The translations under genes and the position numbers were made by a program. Of a stretch of DNA of 64,000 nt, positions 37,004 through 46,233 are shown piece by piece (the stretch's first letter is position 1; each line of letters opens with the position of its first letter). The DNA is taken from NCBI GenBank assembly GCA_050293315.1, contig JBNKMS010000018.1, positions 1-64,000 on the forward strand, written 5' to 3'. This stretch comes from CBFDBF01 sp050293315 (GTDB lineage: Bacteria > Pseudomonadota > Gammaproteobacteria > Chromatiales > Chromatiaceae). Below the pieces are notes generated by a model, which saw nothing but the letters and a program-made list of their open reading frames with translations, did no database searches and was not told the origin of the DNA.

Positions 37004-37356
37004 TCCCGTTCACCCCGTTCGATGGTAACTCCAACCCCACTCGCACTGCTGACCGCCTCGCCCTTGTCGACAGTGAGCCGCACCCACGGCACAGCAAACT
37101 CTTGACGCACAATCTCGGCACAGCGCTCTGCCAGGGTCTCGACCAGCTGAAACTCACTCGCCTCGACAAACTCTATCAGCCGCTTGGCCACTGCCTTGTA
37201 GTCGAGGGCATCATCGATCTGGTCGCTAACCGCAGCCCGGCTTATGTCGAAGCCCATCTCCAGGTCGATCCGCACTGTCTGCTTGATCTCCCGCTCCCAG
37301 TCGAAGATACCGATAACCGTATCAATCTCTAGATTACGTATAAAAACTATATCCAT
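37000..37356 (-). CDS. folB: Dihydroneopterin aldolase
   Basis: Converts dihydroneopterin to hydroxymethyl-dihydropterin, the step before FolK. 118 aa from the ATG at 37356 (MDIVFIRNLEIDTVIGIFDWE); the open frame extends 35 codons upstream but those residues are not family-like. The catalytic Glu in IGIFDWERE and Lys in VDKGEAV are present. The order folB-folK matches pathway order, and plsY is divergent upstream. Confidence 0.93.
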   Translation of the reverse strand: MDIVFIRNLEIDTVIGIFDWEREIKQTVRIDLEMGFDISRAAVSDQIDDALDYKAVAKRLIEFVEASEFQLVETLAERCAEIVRQEFAVPWVRLTVDKGEAVSSASGVGVTIERGERD

Positions 37357-37489
37357 TCTCTGTGCCTGTCTTGATGCCGTGAGGCCATGCCCCAATGGTA
37401 AACAGGGTCGTCGAGAAGCACAAACATCTTGACCGCAGGGCCGCCCAACCCTGAGAATCAAACCACCACTACTGTTACAGTAATACCCT

Positions 37490-38083
37490 ATGATCGAATA
37501 CCCCCTGATTATTGCCGCCTATCTACTAGGCTCACTCTCCAGCGCCATCATTGTCTGTCACGTAATGGGGCTGCCAGACCCACGTAGCGAGGGCTCGAAC
37601 AATCCGGGGGCGACCAATGTACTGCGCATCGGCGGAAAGAAGGCGGCAGCCATCACCCTGGCGGGAGACATGCTGAAGGGATTTATCCCGGTATTGGCCG
37701 CTAAGTTACTGGGACTGGAACCACTCTATCTGGCAGGGGTGGCACTGGCTGCCATCCTGGGGCACCTCTATCCGCTGTTTTTCCGTTTCCGGGGGGGCAA
37801 GGGGATAGCCACCACCATGGGCGCCCAGTTGGGGCTTGGCTGGCAGATCGGGGGTAGCGTGATCATCATCTGGCTGTTTGTCTCCAAGGCACTCAAGATC
37901 TCCTCTGCGGCTGGGCTGATCGCCATGGGGTTGGCTCCGGTGATCATCTGGCTGTTCTGGCCAGCCCCCGAGCTGGTCATAATGCAGTCGGGTGTAAGCC
38001 TGCTGCTGTTCTGGCGCCATCGGGAGAATATCAAGCGGCTGCTTGATGGATCAGAGGATCGAATTAAGCCTACGAGAGAGTAG
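37490..38083 (+). CDS. plsY: Glycerol-3-phosphate acyltransferase PlsY
   Basis: The first acylation in phospholipid synthesis, using acyl-phosphate. 197 aa, about five membrane helices, with the three cytoplasmic motifs: GSxxxGATNVLR (EGSNNPGATNVLRIGG), GHLYPLFFRFRGGKGIAT, and a C-terminal FWRHRENIKRLLDG. The position between folB and tsaD is conserved in gammaproteobacteria. Confidence 0.95.
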   Translation: MIEYPLIIAAYLLGSLSSAIIVCHVMGLPDPRSEGSNNPGATNVLRIGGKKAAAITLAGDMLKGFIPVLAAKLLGLEPLYLAGVALAAILGHLYPLFFRFRGGKGIATTMGAQLGLGWQIGGSVIIIWLFVSKALKISSAAGLIAMGLAPVIIWLFWPAPELVIMQSGVSLLLFWRHRENIKRLLDGSEDRIKPTRE

Positions 38084-38151
38084 GTTGCTGTTTATTCACC
38101 CCTTACCCTTGCCCTGACCCTCTCCTACGCTCTATCGAAAAACTGGAGATA

Positions 38152-38254
38152 AACGCAGAGGTCGCTAAGGCGCAGAGGACGCAAAGATTCGTTACTTCAG
38201 TTCCCTTTGCGCTCTTTGCGACCTTGGCGTTCTTCGCCTACATGGATGTAGGCG
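38152..38254. repeat. CGCAGAG-type inverted repeat plus ATGGAT-loop hairpin
   Basis: AACGCAGAGGTCGC... (from 38152) faces CTTTGCGCTCTTTGCG... (to about 38231), a common proteobacterial intergenic repeat. Just beyond, 38235-38254 forms CGCCTAC loop ATGGAT GTAGGCG, the same six-base-loop hairpin type seen in the larger elements. The rest of 38084-38346 shows nothing else. Confidence 0.55.
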
Positions 38255-38346
38255 AGGGGCGTGAGCATGGAGCGGAAGCTTTGCGTTTGTTACTCGATGC
38301 CTCGTCGGGGAAGGAAAAACACCGTTGTTACTACTAGGTGAATACC

Positions 38347-39402
38347 TCAAACCGGGGTTAGCTCCTCCAGCGGCCATCGCGGCCTCACCCCAAAACTGAG
38401 CTGCTCCTGCTGCCCGGCCTGCAGTCGCTGCCAGCCGGCATAGGCGATCATGGCCCCATTATCGGTACAGAACTCGGGACGCGGATAGTATGCCCTGACC
38501 CCCTCCTCCGCCATCGCCGCCTCCATACGCTGGCGCAGCCTCTGGTTGGCACTCACCCCGCCGGCCAATACCAGCTGGGTGGCGGCACACTCGCGCACTG
38601 CGCGACGACACTTGATCACTAGGGTATCCACCACCGCCTCCTCAAAGGCACGGGCGATATCGGCCCTGGTCTGCTCATCTGCAGAGCCATCGGCCGACAA
38701 CTCCTGCTGGATGGTGTTGAGGGCAAAGGTCTTGAGACCACTAAAGCTGAAATCGAGCCCAGGGCGGTCGGTCATTGGTCGAGGGAACCGGAACCGCCCC
38801 GGATCGCCCTGCTCCGCCAACCGCGCCAGCTCCGGTCCGCCGGGATAGGGCAGCCCGAGCAGCTTGGCGGTCTTGTCGAAGGCCTCGCCGGCGGCATCAT
38901 CCAGGGTGTCCCCCAGCAGTCGATAGCGTCCAACCCCCTCTACATCCACCAACTGGGTATGCCCCCCGGAGACCAGCAGGGCGACAAACGGGAACTCCGG
39001 CCCATCTTCCTCCAACATCGGGGCCAACAGATGCCCCTCCATGTGGTGTACCCCCAGGGCTGGTATGCCCCAGGCCCAGGCCAGGCTGCGTCCTATGGCG
39101 CTACCCACCAGCAGGGCCCCCGCCAACCCTGGACCGGATGTATAGGCTATGCCATCAATATCTCCGGCCTGCAGACCGGCGCTATTCAGGCACTCCTGGA
39201 TCAGAGGGATAGTCTTACGCACATGGTCTCTGGAGGCCAGCTCCGGCACCACACCGCCAAATTCCGCATGCAGCGCCACCTGACTGTAGAGGGTATGGGC
39301 CAAAAGCCCGTCCTCAGCGTCAAATATGGCCACCCCGGTCTCGTCGCAGGAGGTCTCGATACCCAGGATCCGGCGGTATTTATCTTTTGCAAAGTTGCTC
39401 AT
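38347..39402 (-). CDS. tsaD: tRNA threonylcarbamoyl transferase TsaD
   Basis: Catalytic subunit for the t6A37 modification of ANN-decoding tRNAs, an essential step. 351 aa of ASKHA fold: N-terminal LGIETSCDETGVAIFD, iron-binding HHMEGH (HxxxH), SGGHTQLV and a later VLAGGVSANQRLR. Divergent from rpsU across about 50 bases, as in E. coli. Confidence 0.96.
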   Translation of the reverse strand: MSNFAKDKYRRILGIETSCDETGVAIFDAEDGLLAHTLYSQVALHAEFGGVVPELASRDHVRKTIPLIQECLNSAGLQAGDIDGIAYTSGPGLAGALLVGSAIGRSLAWAWGIPALGVHHMEGHLLAPMLEEDGPEFPFVALLVSGGHTQLVDVEGVGRYRLLGDTLDDAAGEAFDKTAKLLGLPYPGGPELARLAEQGDPGRFRFPRPMTDRPGLDFSFSGLKTFALNTIQQELSADGSADEQTRADIARAFEEAVVDTLVIKCRRAVRECAATQLVLAGGVSANQRLRQRMEAAMAEEGVRAYYPRPEFCTDNGAMIAYAGWQRLQAGQQEQLSFGVRPRWPLEELTPV

Positions 39403-39455
39403 CTGTAAGTAGAATTCCCGCTCTTAAGCATTTTATAACTATTTTGAGGTAATCA

Positions 39456-39671
39456 ATGCCTAGCGTAAGTATTAAAGAGAACGAGCCGTTTGAGATCGCC
39501 ATGCGCCGTTTCAAGCGCTCCTGCGAAAAGGCCGGTGTCCTCGCCGAGGTCCGTCGCCGTGAATTCTACGAGAAACCTACCGCCGAGCGGAAGCGTAAAA
39601 CTGCTGCCGCGGTCAAGCGTAATGCCAAAAAGGTACAGCGCGAGAGCCGTCGCTTCGAGCGTCAGTACTAA
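39456..39671 (+). CDS. rpsU: Ribosomal protein S21
   Basis: 71 aa, highly basic, of normal length, starting MPSVSIKENEPFEIAMRRFK. First gene of the macromolecular synthesis operon (translation, replication, transcription). S21 acts in the 30S platform near the anti-Shine-Dalgarno sequence. Confidence 0.97.
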   Translation: MPSVSIKENEPFEIAMRRFKRSCEKAGVLAEVRRREFYEKPTAERKRKTAAAVKRNAKKVQRESRRFERQY

Positions 39672-39708
39672 GCTACCATTCACCTTCCAGAAATAGATCC
39701 TACCACCA

Positions 39709-40155
39709 ATGCTGCAAGCGCGTATTCAGGAAGATATGAAGACCGCCATGAAAGGCGGCGACAAGCGCAAGCTCGGAGTGATCCGGCTGCTGATGGCGGC
39801 GATCAAACAGCGTGAGGTGGACGAGCGGATCGAGCTGGATGATGAGCAGACGCTGGCCATCCTGGATAAGATGGTGAAACAGCGGCGCGACTCCATCGCC
39901 CAGTATGAGCAGGCCAAACGGAGCGATCTGGTCGAACAGGAGCAGTATGAGATCGAGGTCCTGCAGGAGTATCTCCCGGAGGCGCTGAGCCAGGAGGAGA
40001 TCTCCGCCCTGATTGCCGAGGCAATCACCACAACCGGGGCCGAGTCTATGCGTGATATGGGCAAGGTTATGGGGGAGCTGAAGCCCAAACTACAGGGACG
40101 TGCTGACATTGGGGCTGTCAGCGCACTGGTCAAAGAAAACCTAGCAGGCAGCTAA
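39709..40155 (+). CDS. GatB/YqeY-domain protein
   Basis: 148 aa, the usual YqeY length, resembling the tRNA-binding tail domain of amidotransferase subunit GatB (QEYLPEALSQEEI, MGKVMGELKPKLQGRAD). Commonly found between rpsU and dnaG, as here. The function of the free-standing form is not established. Confidence 0.9.
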   Translation: MLQARIQEDMKTAMKGGDKRKLGVIRLLMAAIKQREVDERIELDDEQTLAILDKMVKQRRDSIAQYEQAKRSDLVEQEQYEIEVLQEYLPEALSQEEISALIAEAITTTGAESMRDMGKVMGELKPKLQGRADIGAVSALVKENLAGS

Positions 40156-40199
40156 ATAACAGATACCCCTACCACAGTCCCCGAGGCTCAAGTGAGGCC

Positions 40200-41939
40200 A
40201 TGGCTGGTAGAATCCCATCCCAATTTATCGATGAGCTGCTGAATCGGGTAGACATTGTCGACCTGATCGACAGTCGCGTACCCCTGAAAAAGGGTGGCAG
40301 GGACTATCAGGCATGCTGCCCATTCCACAACGAAAAGACCCCCTCCTTTACCGTTAGCCGGGAGAAGCAGTTCTACCACTGCTTTGGCTGCGGGGCCCAC
40401 GGCTCCGCCATCGGCTTCCTGATGGAGTACGACAACATGGACTTCGTCGAGGCAGTAGAGGAGCTGGCCCAACGCGAGGGGCTGGAGGTGCCGCGTGAAG
40501 CCAGCGGCTTCGATGGCCCAGATTATCGCCCCCTGTATGCGACCATGGAGCAGGCCGCACAATTCTACCAGCTGCAGTTGCGCCAGCATCCACAGGCCAA
40601 GAGTGCCGTGGAATACCTGCAGCAACGCGGCATGAGCGGGGAGATCGCAGCCACCTTCGGGATCGGATTCGCCCCTCCGGGATGGGACAATCTGATCAAG
40701 CAGATGGGCAGGGACAAACAGGGGCTGGAGCAGCTACGCCTCACCGGCATGATCTCGGAGCCGGACGGTAAATGTTATGACCGCTTTCGGGATCGGATAA
40801 TGTTCCCGATTCGCAACTACCGAGGTCAGGTGATCGCCTTTGGCGGCAGAATCCTCGGCGACGGCGAACCCAAATACCTCAACTCCCCTGAGACATCCAT
40901 CTTCCACAAGGGGAGAGAGCTATATGGGTTGTATGAGGCGCGCAAGGCGGTAAAAAAGCTGGAGCGTCTACTGGTGGTAGAGGGCTATATGGACGTAGTG
41001 GCCCTGGCCCAATTTGGCATCCCATATGTCGTCGCCACCCTCGGCACAGCGACCACACCGGAGCATCTACAGCAGCTCTTCCGCACCACCGCAGAGGTGG
41101 TCTTCTGTTTTGACGGCGATCAGGCAGGGCGTAAGGCCGGTTGGAAGGCGCTCACCACCTCCCTGCCGATGATGCAGGATGGCCGCGAGATTCGTTTTCT
41201 CTTCCTGCCGGACGGAGAAGACCCGGATAGCATGATCAGAAATGAGGGGGTGGTCCCGTTCGCCGCACGCATTGAGCAGGCCACGCCGCTCTCTAGCTTT
41301 CTGTTTGATCATCTCACCGCGCAGGTGGAGATGGAGACCCCTGCGGGGCGGGCCAAGCTGGCGGAACTGGCCAAACCCCTGCTGTCGCAACTGCCGCAGG
41401 GGGTGTTTCGCGGCCTGATGCAGAAGAAGCTGAGCAGTATGGTCGGGGTTGAGTTACCCCTGCAGGGTGGCGCAGAGAGGCCGCAGCGCAGGGCCGCTCG
41501 TCCACGCCGCGGTGGCAGACAGACCATGACCCCACTACGCCTGGCCATATCAATGCTGCTGCAAAAGCCGGAGCTGGCGCTGCTGCCGGAACTTCCGTCC
41601 GGCTGGCGCAGTCTCAAATCGACCGGCAGCATATTATTGGCCGAATTGCTTGAACTAATAGAGAACCAGCCTACTCTTACCTCTGTACAGCTTATGGAAA
41701 GATGGCGTGAACGTGATGAGTACAACCACCTCTGCAAACTGGCTGCTATCGAACTACCGATACCGGCAGAGGGAGAGGGACTGGAGGCGGAGTTCCGTGG
41801 GGCCCTATCACGCCTGGAGGAGCAGTTGAAAGAGGATGAGCTGGAACAGCTGTTGACCAAGGCAGAGTCAGAGGGGCTCAACGCCAGCGAAAAAGAGCGG
41901 CTAACCACACTGCTATCCGGGAGTAGAGAGGGGAAGTAG
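40200..41939 (+). CDS. dnaG: DNA primase
   Basis: Makes RNA primers for replication. 579 aa: a zinc-binding domain CCPFHNEKTPSF...YHCFGCGAHG, a TOPRIM catalytic core with VVEGYMDVVAL and FDGDQAGRKA, and a C-terminal DnaB-binding helical domain. Normal order in rpsU-yqeY-dnaG-rpoD. Confidence 0.97.
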   Translation: MAGRIPSQFIDELLNRVDIVDLIDSRVPLKKGGRDYQACCPFHNEKTPSFTVSREKQFYHCFGCGAHGSAIGFLMEYDNMDFVEAVEELAQREGLEVPREASGFDGPDYRPLYATMEQAAQFYQLQLRQHPQAKSAVEYLQQRGMSGEIAATFGIGFAPPGWDNLIKQMGRDKQGLEQLRLTGMISEPDGKCYDRFRDRIMFPIRNYRGQVIAFGGRILGDGEPKYLNSPETSIFHKGRELYGLYEARKAVKKLERLLVVEGYMDVVALAQFGIPYVVATLGTATTPEHLQQLFRTTAEVVFCFDGDQAGRKAGWKALTTSLPMMQDGREIRFLFLPDGEDPDSMIRNEGVVPFAARIEQATPLSSFLFDHLTAQVEMETPAGRAKLAELAKPLLSQLPQGVFRGLMQKKLSSMVGVELPLQGGAERPQRRAARPRRGGRQTMTPLRLAISMLLQKPELALLPELPSGWRSLKSTGSILLAELLELIENQPTLTSVQLMERWRERDEYNHLCKLAAIELPIPAEGEGLEAEFRGALSRLEEQLKEDELEQLLTKAESEGLNASEKERLTTLLSGSREGK

Positions 41940-42019
41940 TGCTGGAGAAGAGCCTGAAACGATGCTATATTTAATCGCTTCACGTTTGCATTCTATACTT
42001 AACCTGGCAGCATCTGGAT

Positions 42020-43846
42020 ATGGATCAAAAACAGCAACAATCGCAACTAAAACAACTTATCTCTAAGGGGAAGGAGAAGGGGTTTCTGACCTACACAGAG
42101 GTCAATGACCACCTGCCAGACAGCGTTGTAGCCGCAGACCAGATCGAAGAGATCATCCGTATGATCAATGAGATGGGTATCTCTGTGCTGGAAACCGCTC
42201 CTGATACCGATGAGGGCACCATCTCTGACACTGCAGCCTCAGCTGATGAAGACACAGCCGAGGCCGCAGCGGCGGCCCTGGCCAATGTCGATACCGAATT
42301 TGGACGCACCACCGACCCGGTGCGCATGTACATGCGCGAGATGGGTACCGTGGAACTGCTCACCAGAGAGGGTGAGCTTAAGATCGCCAAACGCATCGAG
42401 GCTGGACTGAATCAGGTCCTGGCAGCACTCTCAGCCTACCCTGACACCATCGCCAAGGTTCTCGAGATGATGGATAAGGTGAACTCCGGAGATATGCGCC
42501 TCACCGACGTAATCAGCGGCTTTGTCGATCCGAACGAAGAGGACGACATCACCCCTCCTCCACAACATAACGGAGATGATGGTGATGATTCAGATGTTGA
42601 TGAAGAGGTTGCGGATGACGACGCCAATCGAGGTCCCGATCCGGCAGAGGCCAAAAAGAAGGCAACCCTGCTGAAAAAGCGCTACAAGCTGCTGCTGAGC
42701 AGCATGGAAAAATATGGCAGTACCGATCCAAAAACAGTAAAGGCAGCAGAGCGGGTCACGGAGACATTTCTAGAATTTAAGTTGTTGCCGGTGGTATTCC
42801 TATCCCTGTCAAAAAACATGCAGCAGACCATCTCCATGATCCACACTCAGGAGCGGGATGCCATGGATCTGTGTGTACAGATAGCCGGGATGCCACGCAA
42901 GAGCTTCATCTCCAGCTTTCCAGATAATGAGACCAACCTCAACTGGATAGATGAACAGATCGCTGATGGTAAATCGTACTCTGACGGATTACAGCAGATC
43001 GCCAAAGATGTACAGCGTGCGCAGAAGAAACTGCTGGCCATAGAGAAGAGCAGTATGCTCAGCATCAAAGAGATCAAAGAGATCAACCGTAAGATGTCCA
43101 TCGGCGAGGCCAAGGCGCGCCGCGCCAAGAAGGACATGGTGGAGGCTAACCTGCGGCTGGTTATCTCTATCGCCAAGAAATACACCAACCGCGGCCTGCA
43201 GTTCCTGGATCTGATCCAGGAGGGTAATATCGGCCTGATGAAGGCGGTGGACAAATTCGAATACCGCCGCGGTTATAAGTTCTCAACCTATGCCACCTGG
43301 TGGATCAGGCAGGCCATCACCCGCTCTATCGCGGATCAGGCACGCACCATCCGTATACCGGTACACATGATTGAGACCATCAACAAGCTCAACCGCATCT
43401 CCCGCCAGATGGTGCAAGAGATGGGGCGAGAGGCCACCCCAGAGGAGCTGGCAGAACGGATGGAGATGCCGGAGGACAAGGTACGCAAGGTCTTGAAGAT
43501 CGCCAAAGAGCCGATCTCCATGGAGACCCCCATCGGTGATGATGAAGATTCACATCTGGGGGACTTTATCGAGGACTCCGGGGTAGTATCTCCGATAGAC
43601 GCCGCCACCGGAGAGGGGCTATGCGAATCTACCCAGAAGATGCTGGCCGGGCTCACCCCACGTGAGGCCAAGGTGCTACGTATGCGTTTCGGTATCGACA
43701 TGAATACCGACCACACCCTGGAAGAGGTGGGCAAACAGTTTGACGTAACCCGTGAACGCATCCGGCAGATCGAGGCCAAGGCCCTGCGCAAGCTGCGCCA
43801 CCCCTCGCGCTCAGAAAAACTGCACAGCTTTCTCGATAACGACTAA
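42020..43846 (+). CDS. rpoD: Housekeeping sigma factor RpoD (sigma-70)
   Basis: Directs RNA polymerase to most promoters. 608 aa: region 1.1, an acidic stretch around DGDDSDVDEEVADDD, the non-conserved region, region 2 with the ATWWIRQAITRSIADQ motif, region 3, and region 4 ending with VTRERIRQIEAKALRKLR. Last gene of the macromolecular synthesis operon. The Rsd-like protein at 26556 is expected to bind its region 4. Confidence 0.97.
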   Translation: MDQKQQQSQLKQLISKGKEKGFLTYTEVNDHLPDSVVAADQIEEIIRMINEMGISVLETAPDTDEGTISDTAASADEDTAEAAAAALANVDTEFGRTTDPVRMYMREMGTVELLTREGELKIAKRIEAGLNQVLAALSAYPDTIAKVLEMMDKVNSGDMRLTDVISGFVDPNEEDDITPPPQHNGDDGDDSDVDEEVADDDANRGPDPAEAKKKATLLKKRYKLLLSSMEKYGSTDPKTVKAAERVTETFLEFKLLPVVFLSLSKNMQQTISMIHTQERDAMDLCVQIAGMPRKSFISSFPDNETNLNWIDEQIADGKSYSDGLQQIAKDVQRAQKKLLAIEKSSMLSIKEIKEINRKMSIGEAKARRAKKDMVEANLRLVISIAKKYTNRGLQFLDLIQEGNIGLMKAVDKFEYRRGYKFSTYATWWIRQAITRSIADQARTIRIPVHMIETINKLNRISRQMVQEMGREATPEELAERMEMPEDKVRKVLKIAKEPISMETPIGDDEDSHLGDFIEDSGVVSPIDAATGEGLCESTQKMLAGLTPREAKVLRMRFGIDMNTDHTLEEVGKQFDVTRERIRQIEAKALRKLRHPSRSEKLHSFLDND

Positions 43847-43907
43847 CAACCGGTGTACAATCTCCAATCCCGGATCTGGCGACAGCTGGTCCGGCTAACA
43901 GTACAGC

Positions 43908-43926
43908 GGGCCCTTAGCTCAGTTGG
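43908..43926 (+). pseudogene. 5' fragment of tRNA-Ile2 (19 nt)
   Basis: Identical to the first 19 bases of the complete tRNA at 44042 (acceptor strand through D-arm, ending at the GG of the D-loop). It then departs into GTGAGGGC and the hairpin module. It cannot fold as a tRNA. Confidence 0.85.
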
Positions 43927-44029
43927 GTGAGGGCCGACCGTTATGCCAGCGGCATAACGCAGCGGACCGAACGCCCGGCCATGGACGGCCGGGCTGGAAT
44001 GAATCACCAGGGACGGTTTAAGTCCGCGT
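43925..44029 (+). mobile_element. Structured hairpin module, copy A, inserted upstream of tRNA-Ile2
   Basis: GGGTGAG (43925-43931), GGCC-GACC, hairpin GTTATGCC loop AGC GGCATAAC (43940-43958), GCAG-CGGACC, CGAACGCCC (43968-43976), second hairpin GCCCGGCC loop ATGGAC GGCCGGGC (43973-43994), then a tail holding GAATCACCAGGGACGG. The first G bases overlap the tRNA fragment. The tail matches copy D in the 32-kb element. No coding potential. Confidence 0.65.
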
Positions 44030-44041
44030 TAACAATTCAGC

Positions 44042-44118
<77 letters not shown>

Positions 44119-44158
44119 AGTTCTTATTATTAATCATATAGTTATAATTTTTAGGCCA

Positions 44159-44175
44159 GGGGACATTTAGTCCCC
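44159..44175. repeat. Small palindrome GGGGAC-ATTTA-GTCCCC
   Basis: A 6-bp stem around ATTTA, between the tRNA and the end of the glycosyltransferase operon. There is no T-run on either side, so it is more likely a repeat than a terminator. Confidence 0.4.
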
Positions 44176-44262
44176 AGGTTGTTATGCCTTGGTCTGTGTT
44201 TATTTTGCCCTGACCGACCTGCCCCAGTAATTCGAGAAAATTAGATTGGCATCTTCTTCAAA

Positions 44263-45315
44263 TCAGACGGCCTCTAATAGCAGCTTCCCGCGTGCCTTCT
44301 CCAACTCCTGCTTACTGTCTGAATTCACCGGCATTAATGCATTAAGAAACTGTCTGGCTACCTTATCCCATGAACGTTCTAGTGCCTTTAACCTACATAT
44401 TTCCGGATCCAACTGCAGTGCCCGATCAATGGCGATGGATAGATTATCATCCATATAACCACTAACGCCCTGCTCTATCACATCCAACGGCCCAGTAACC
44501 GGGTAAGCGGCCACCGCTGTTCCTGCTGCCATCGATTCAATCATAACCAGACCAAACGTGTCGGTTCTGGATGGAAATACAAATACATCAGCCGCTGCAT
44601 AATAACCGGCCAGCTCCATACCACGCTTTACACCAACAAATACCACCTCTGGATATTTCTCTTTCAGCTTATTCAACGAAGGACCATCACCTACGACTAT
44701 CTTAGTGCCAGGTTTTTCTATATCTAAAAAAGCCTCCAGATTCTTCTCAGGGGCCACGCGGCCGATGTTTAGCATAATTGGTCTTTCATATTTCAACTGA
44801 TGGCAGTTTTCGGGACAAAATAGATCCGTATCGACGCCACGCCCCCACACCTCCAGATGACTGAATCCTCGCTGCAGCAAATCCTCACGCAGACTACTGG
44901 TTGGCACCAAGGTACGAAAGGCCGGTTTATGAAAGTTACGTATCGAAGGATATGACCATTCCAGCGGAATCGGCAGCCGCTCATTGATATATTCTGGAAA
45001 TCTTGTATGGAAAGAGGTTGTAAAAGTATAACCCTCTCTCTGACAACGATGTCTGACCCATTGCCCTATTGGTCCCTCTGTAGCAATATGAATAGCGTCT
45101 GGATTGAAATCTATTATGCGTTGTTTCAAACCCCTCATCCAGACTGACAACTTGATCTCAGGGTAGTAAGGCAAGGGAATACTAGGATAATCACCTGCTG
45201 CGATAACCTCGACCTCATGACCAAGGTTGCGCAGGAAACTGACCATATTTGTCAGTGTAGTAACAACCCCGTTTACCTGAGGCGCCCATGCGTCTGTTGC
45301 CAGAATAACCCTCAT
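44263..45315 (-). CDS. GT4 glycosyltransferase, probable diacylglycerol glycosyltransferase
   Basis: 350 aa GT-B fold: N-terminal MRVILATDAWAPQVNGVVTT, acceptor region SFHTRFPEY, GRVAPEKNLEAFLD, and the C-terminal site TDTFGLVMIES in which the usual EX7E is DX7E. It resembles SqdX/Agt-type enzymes that add a sugar to diacylglycerol. Last of a four-gene operon; its start overlaps the PlcP-like gene end by 4 bases. Together with PlcP it would turn freed diacylglycerol into glycolipid. Sugar and linkage cannot be told by eye; mannosyl- or sulfoquinovosyl-transfer are alternatives. Confidence 0.8.
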   Translation of the reverse strand: MRVILATDAWAPQVNGVVTTLTNMVSFLRNLGHEVEVIAAGDYPSIPLPYYPEIKLSVWMRGLKQRIIDFNPDAIHIATEGPIGQWVRHRCQREGYTFTTSFHTRFPEYINERLPIPLEWSYPSIRNFHKPAFRTLVPTSSLREDLLQRGFSHLEVWGRGVDTDLFCPENCHQLKYERPIMLNIGRVAPEKNLEAFLDIEKPGTKIVVGDGPSLNKLKEKYPEVVFVGVKRGMELAGYYAAADVFVFPSRTDTFGLVMIESMAAGTAVAAYPVTGPLDVIEQGVSGYMDDNLSIAIDRALQLDPEICRLKALERSWDKVARQFLNALMPVNSDSKQELEKARGKLLLEAV

Positions 45316-46229
45316 GCGGCCTGCTGCCCGTTCGGCTCTGTATTATCCATTTTAATACCATCATCGGCCCAGCGTACTATCTGCATGTTTCCTTGAAAGT
45401 CTTCAACGACCGCGCTGCAGGACTCAACCCAGTCACCGCTATTCACATACTGAATACCATCTATCATAGCAACTTCAGGATGATGAATATGCCCGCAGAT
45501 CACTCCATGCAAACCGCGTTTTTTACACTCATCAGCCAATGTTTCTTCAAAGCTGGAAATAAAATTAACCGCTTTTTTTACTTTATATTTTAGATAGGAT
45601 GATAAAGACCAGTAATCCCTACCCATAATATGGCGAACCCTGTTTAACCCTACATTTACCTTAAGCAGGGTCTCATAGGCCAAGTCGCCGACAAGTGCCA
45701 GCCACTTTTGATTACATACTATGCTGTCAAACGCGTCACCATGAATAACCCAGTATTTTTTTCCACCCGGCGCCTCGTGCACATATTCATCAACTAGATG
45801 AATATTGCCGAAGTTCATACCAGCGTAACTCCTGAGAAAATCGTCATGATTTCCGGTAACGTAAACAATACTAGTACCGCGCTTGGCACGAGTGAGAATT
45901 CTTCTAATAACGTTTATATGTTCCTGCGGCCAATACGCCCGCTTCTTCATACGCCAACCATCAATGATGTCCCCCACCAGATACAGGGTGTCACAGTCAT
46001 TCTGTTTGAGGAAGTCGCACAGAAAACCCGCCTTAGAACCCTTAGTCCCAAGATGCACATCGGAAATAAAAATACTGCGATGTTTACGATTCTGCTTGTT
46101 ACCAGGTGATGTGGCACAGCTTATCTCATGCAGATGTGACTCCATCCATTTAGGAAACAGATTGCCTCCAACCCTGTCGCTATCTATTGAGGCAACGGCA
46201 TCAAGATCATGAACTGATGTACCATCCAT
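45312..46229 (-). CDS. plcP: PlcP-type phospholipase C (calcineurin-like phosphoesterase)
   Basis: 305 aa metallophosphoesterase: SDVHLG (Asp57, His59), VGDIIDGW (86-92), GNHDD (126-130), HGD (163-165) and CGHIHHPE (about 243-250). Databases often label this COG2908 group UDP-2,3-diacylglucosamine hydrolase, but in alphaproteobacteria PlcP degrades membrane phospholipids to diacylglycerol under phosphate starvation. The context decides for PlcP: two glycosyltransferases, an ornithine-lipid synthase, a PhoB site at the operon head and the pst region next door. The first ~45 residues are not conserved, so the start may be internal. Confidence 0.83.
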   Translation of the reverse strand: MDGTSVHDLDAVASIDSDRVGGNLFPKWMESHLHEISCATSPGNKQNRKHRSIFISDVHLGTKGSKAGFLCDFLKQNDCDTLYLVGDIIDGWRMKKRAYWPQEHINVIRRILTRAKRGTSIVYVTGNHDDFLRSYAGMNFGNIHLVDEYVHEAPGGKKYWVIHGDAFDSIVCNQKWLALVGDLAYETLLKVNVGLNRVRHIMGRDYWSLSSYLKYKVKKAVNFISSFEETLADECKKRGLHGVICGHIHHPEVAMIDGIQYVNSGDWVESCSAVVEDFQGNMQIVRWADDGIKMDNTEPNGQQAA

Positions 46230-46233
46230 CGCC

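Noticed and set aside
43925..44029. Group II intron or retron RNA, suggested by GTGAG
   Set aside because: Far too short, no domain V-like structure and no reverse transcriptase nearby.
45312..46229. LpxH (lipid A pathway hydrolase)
   Set aside because: Motifs fit the broad family, but the Pho-controlled lipid operon with two glycosyltransferases and OlsF favours PlcP; kept as an alternative only.
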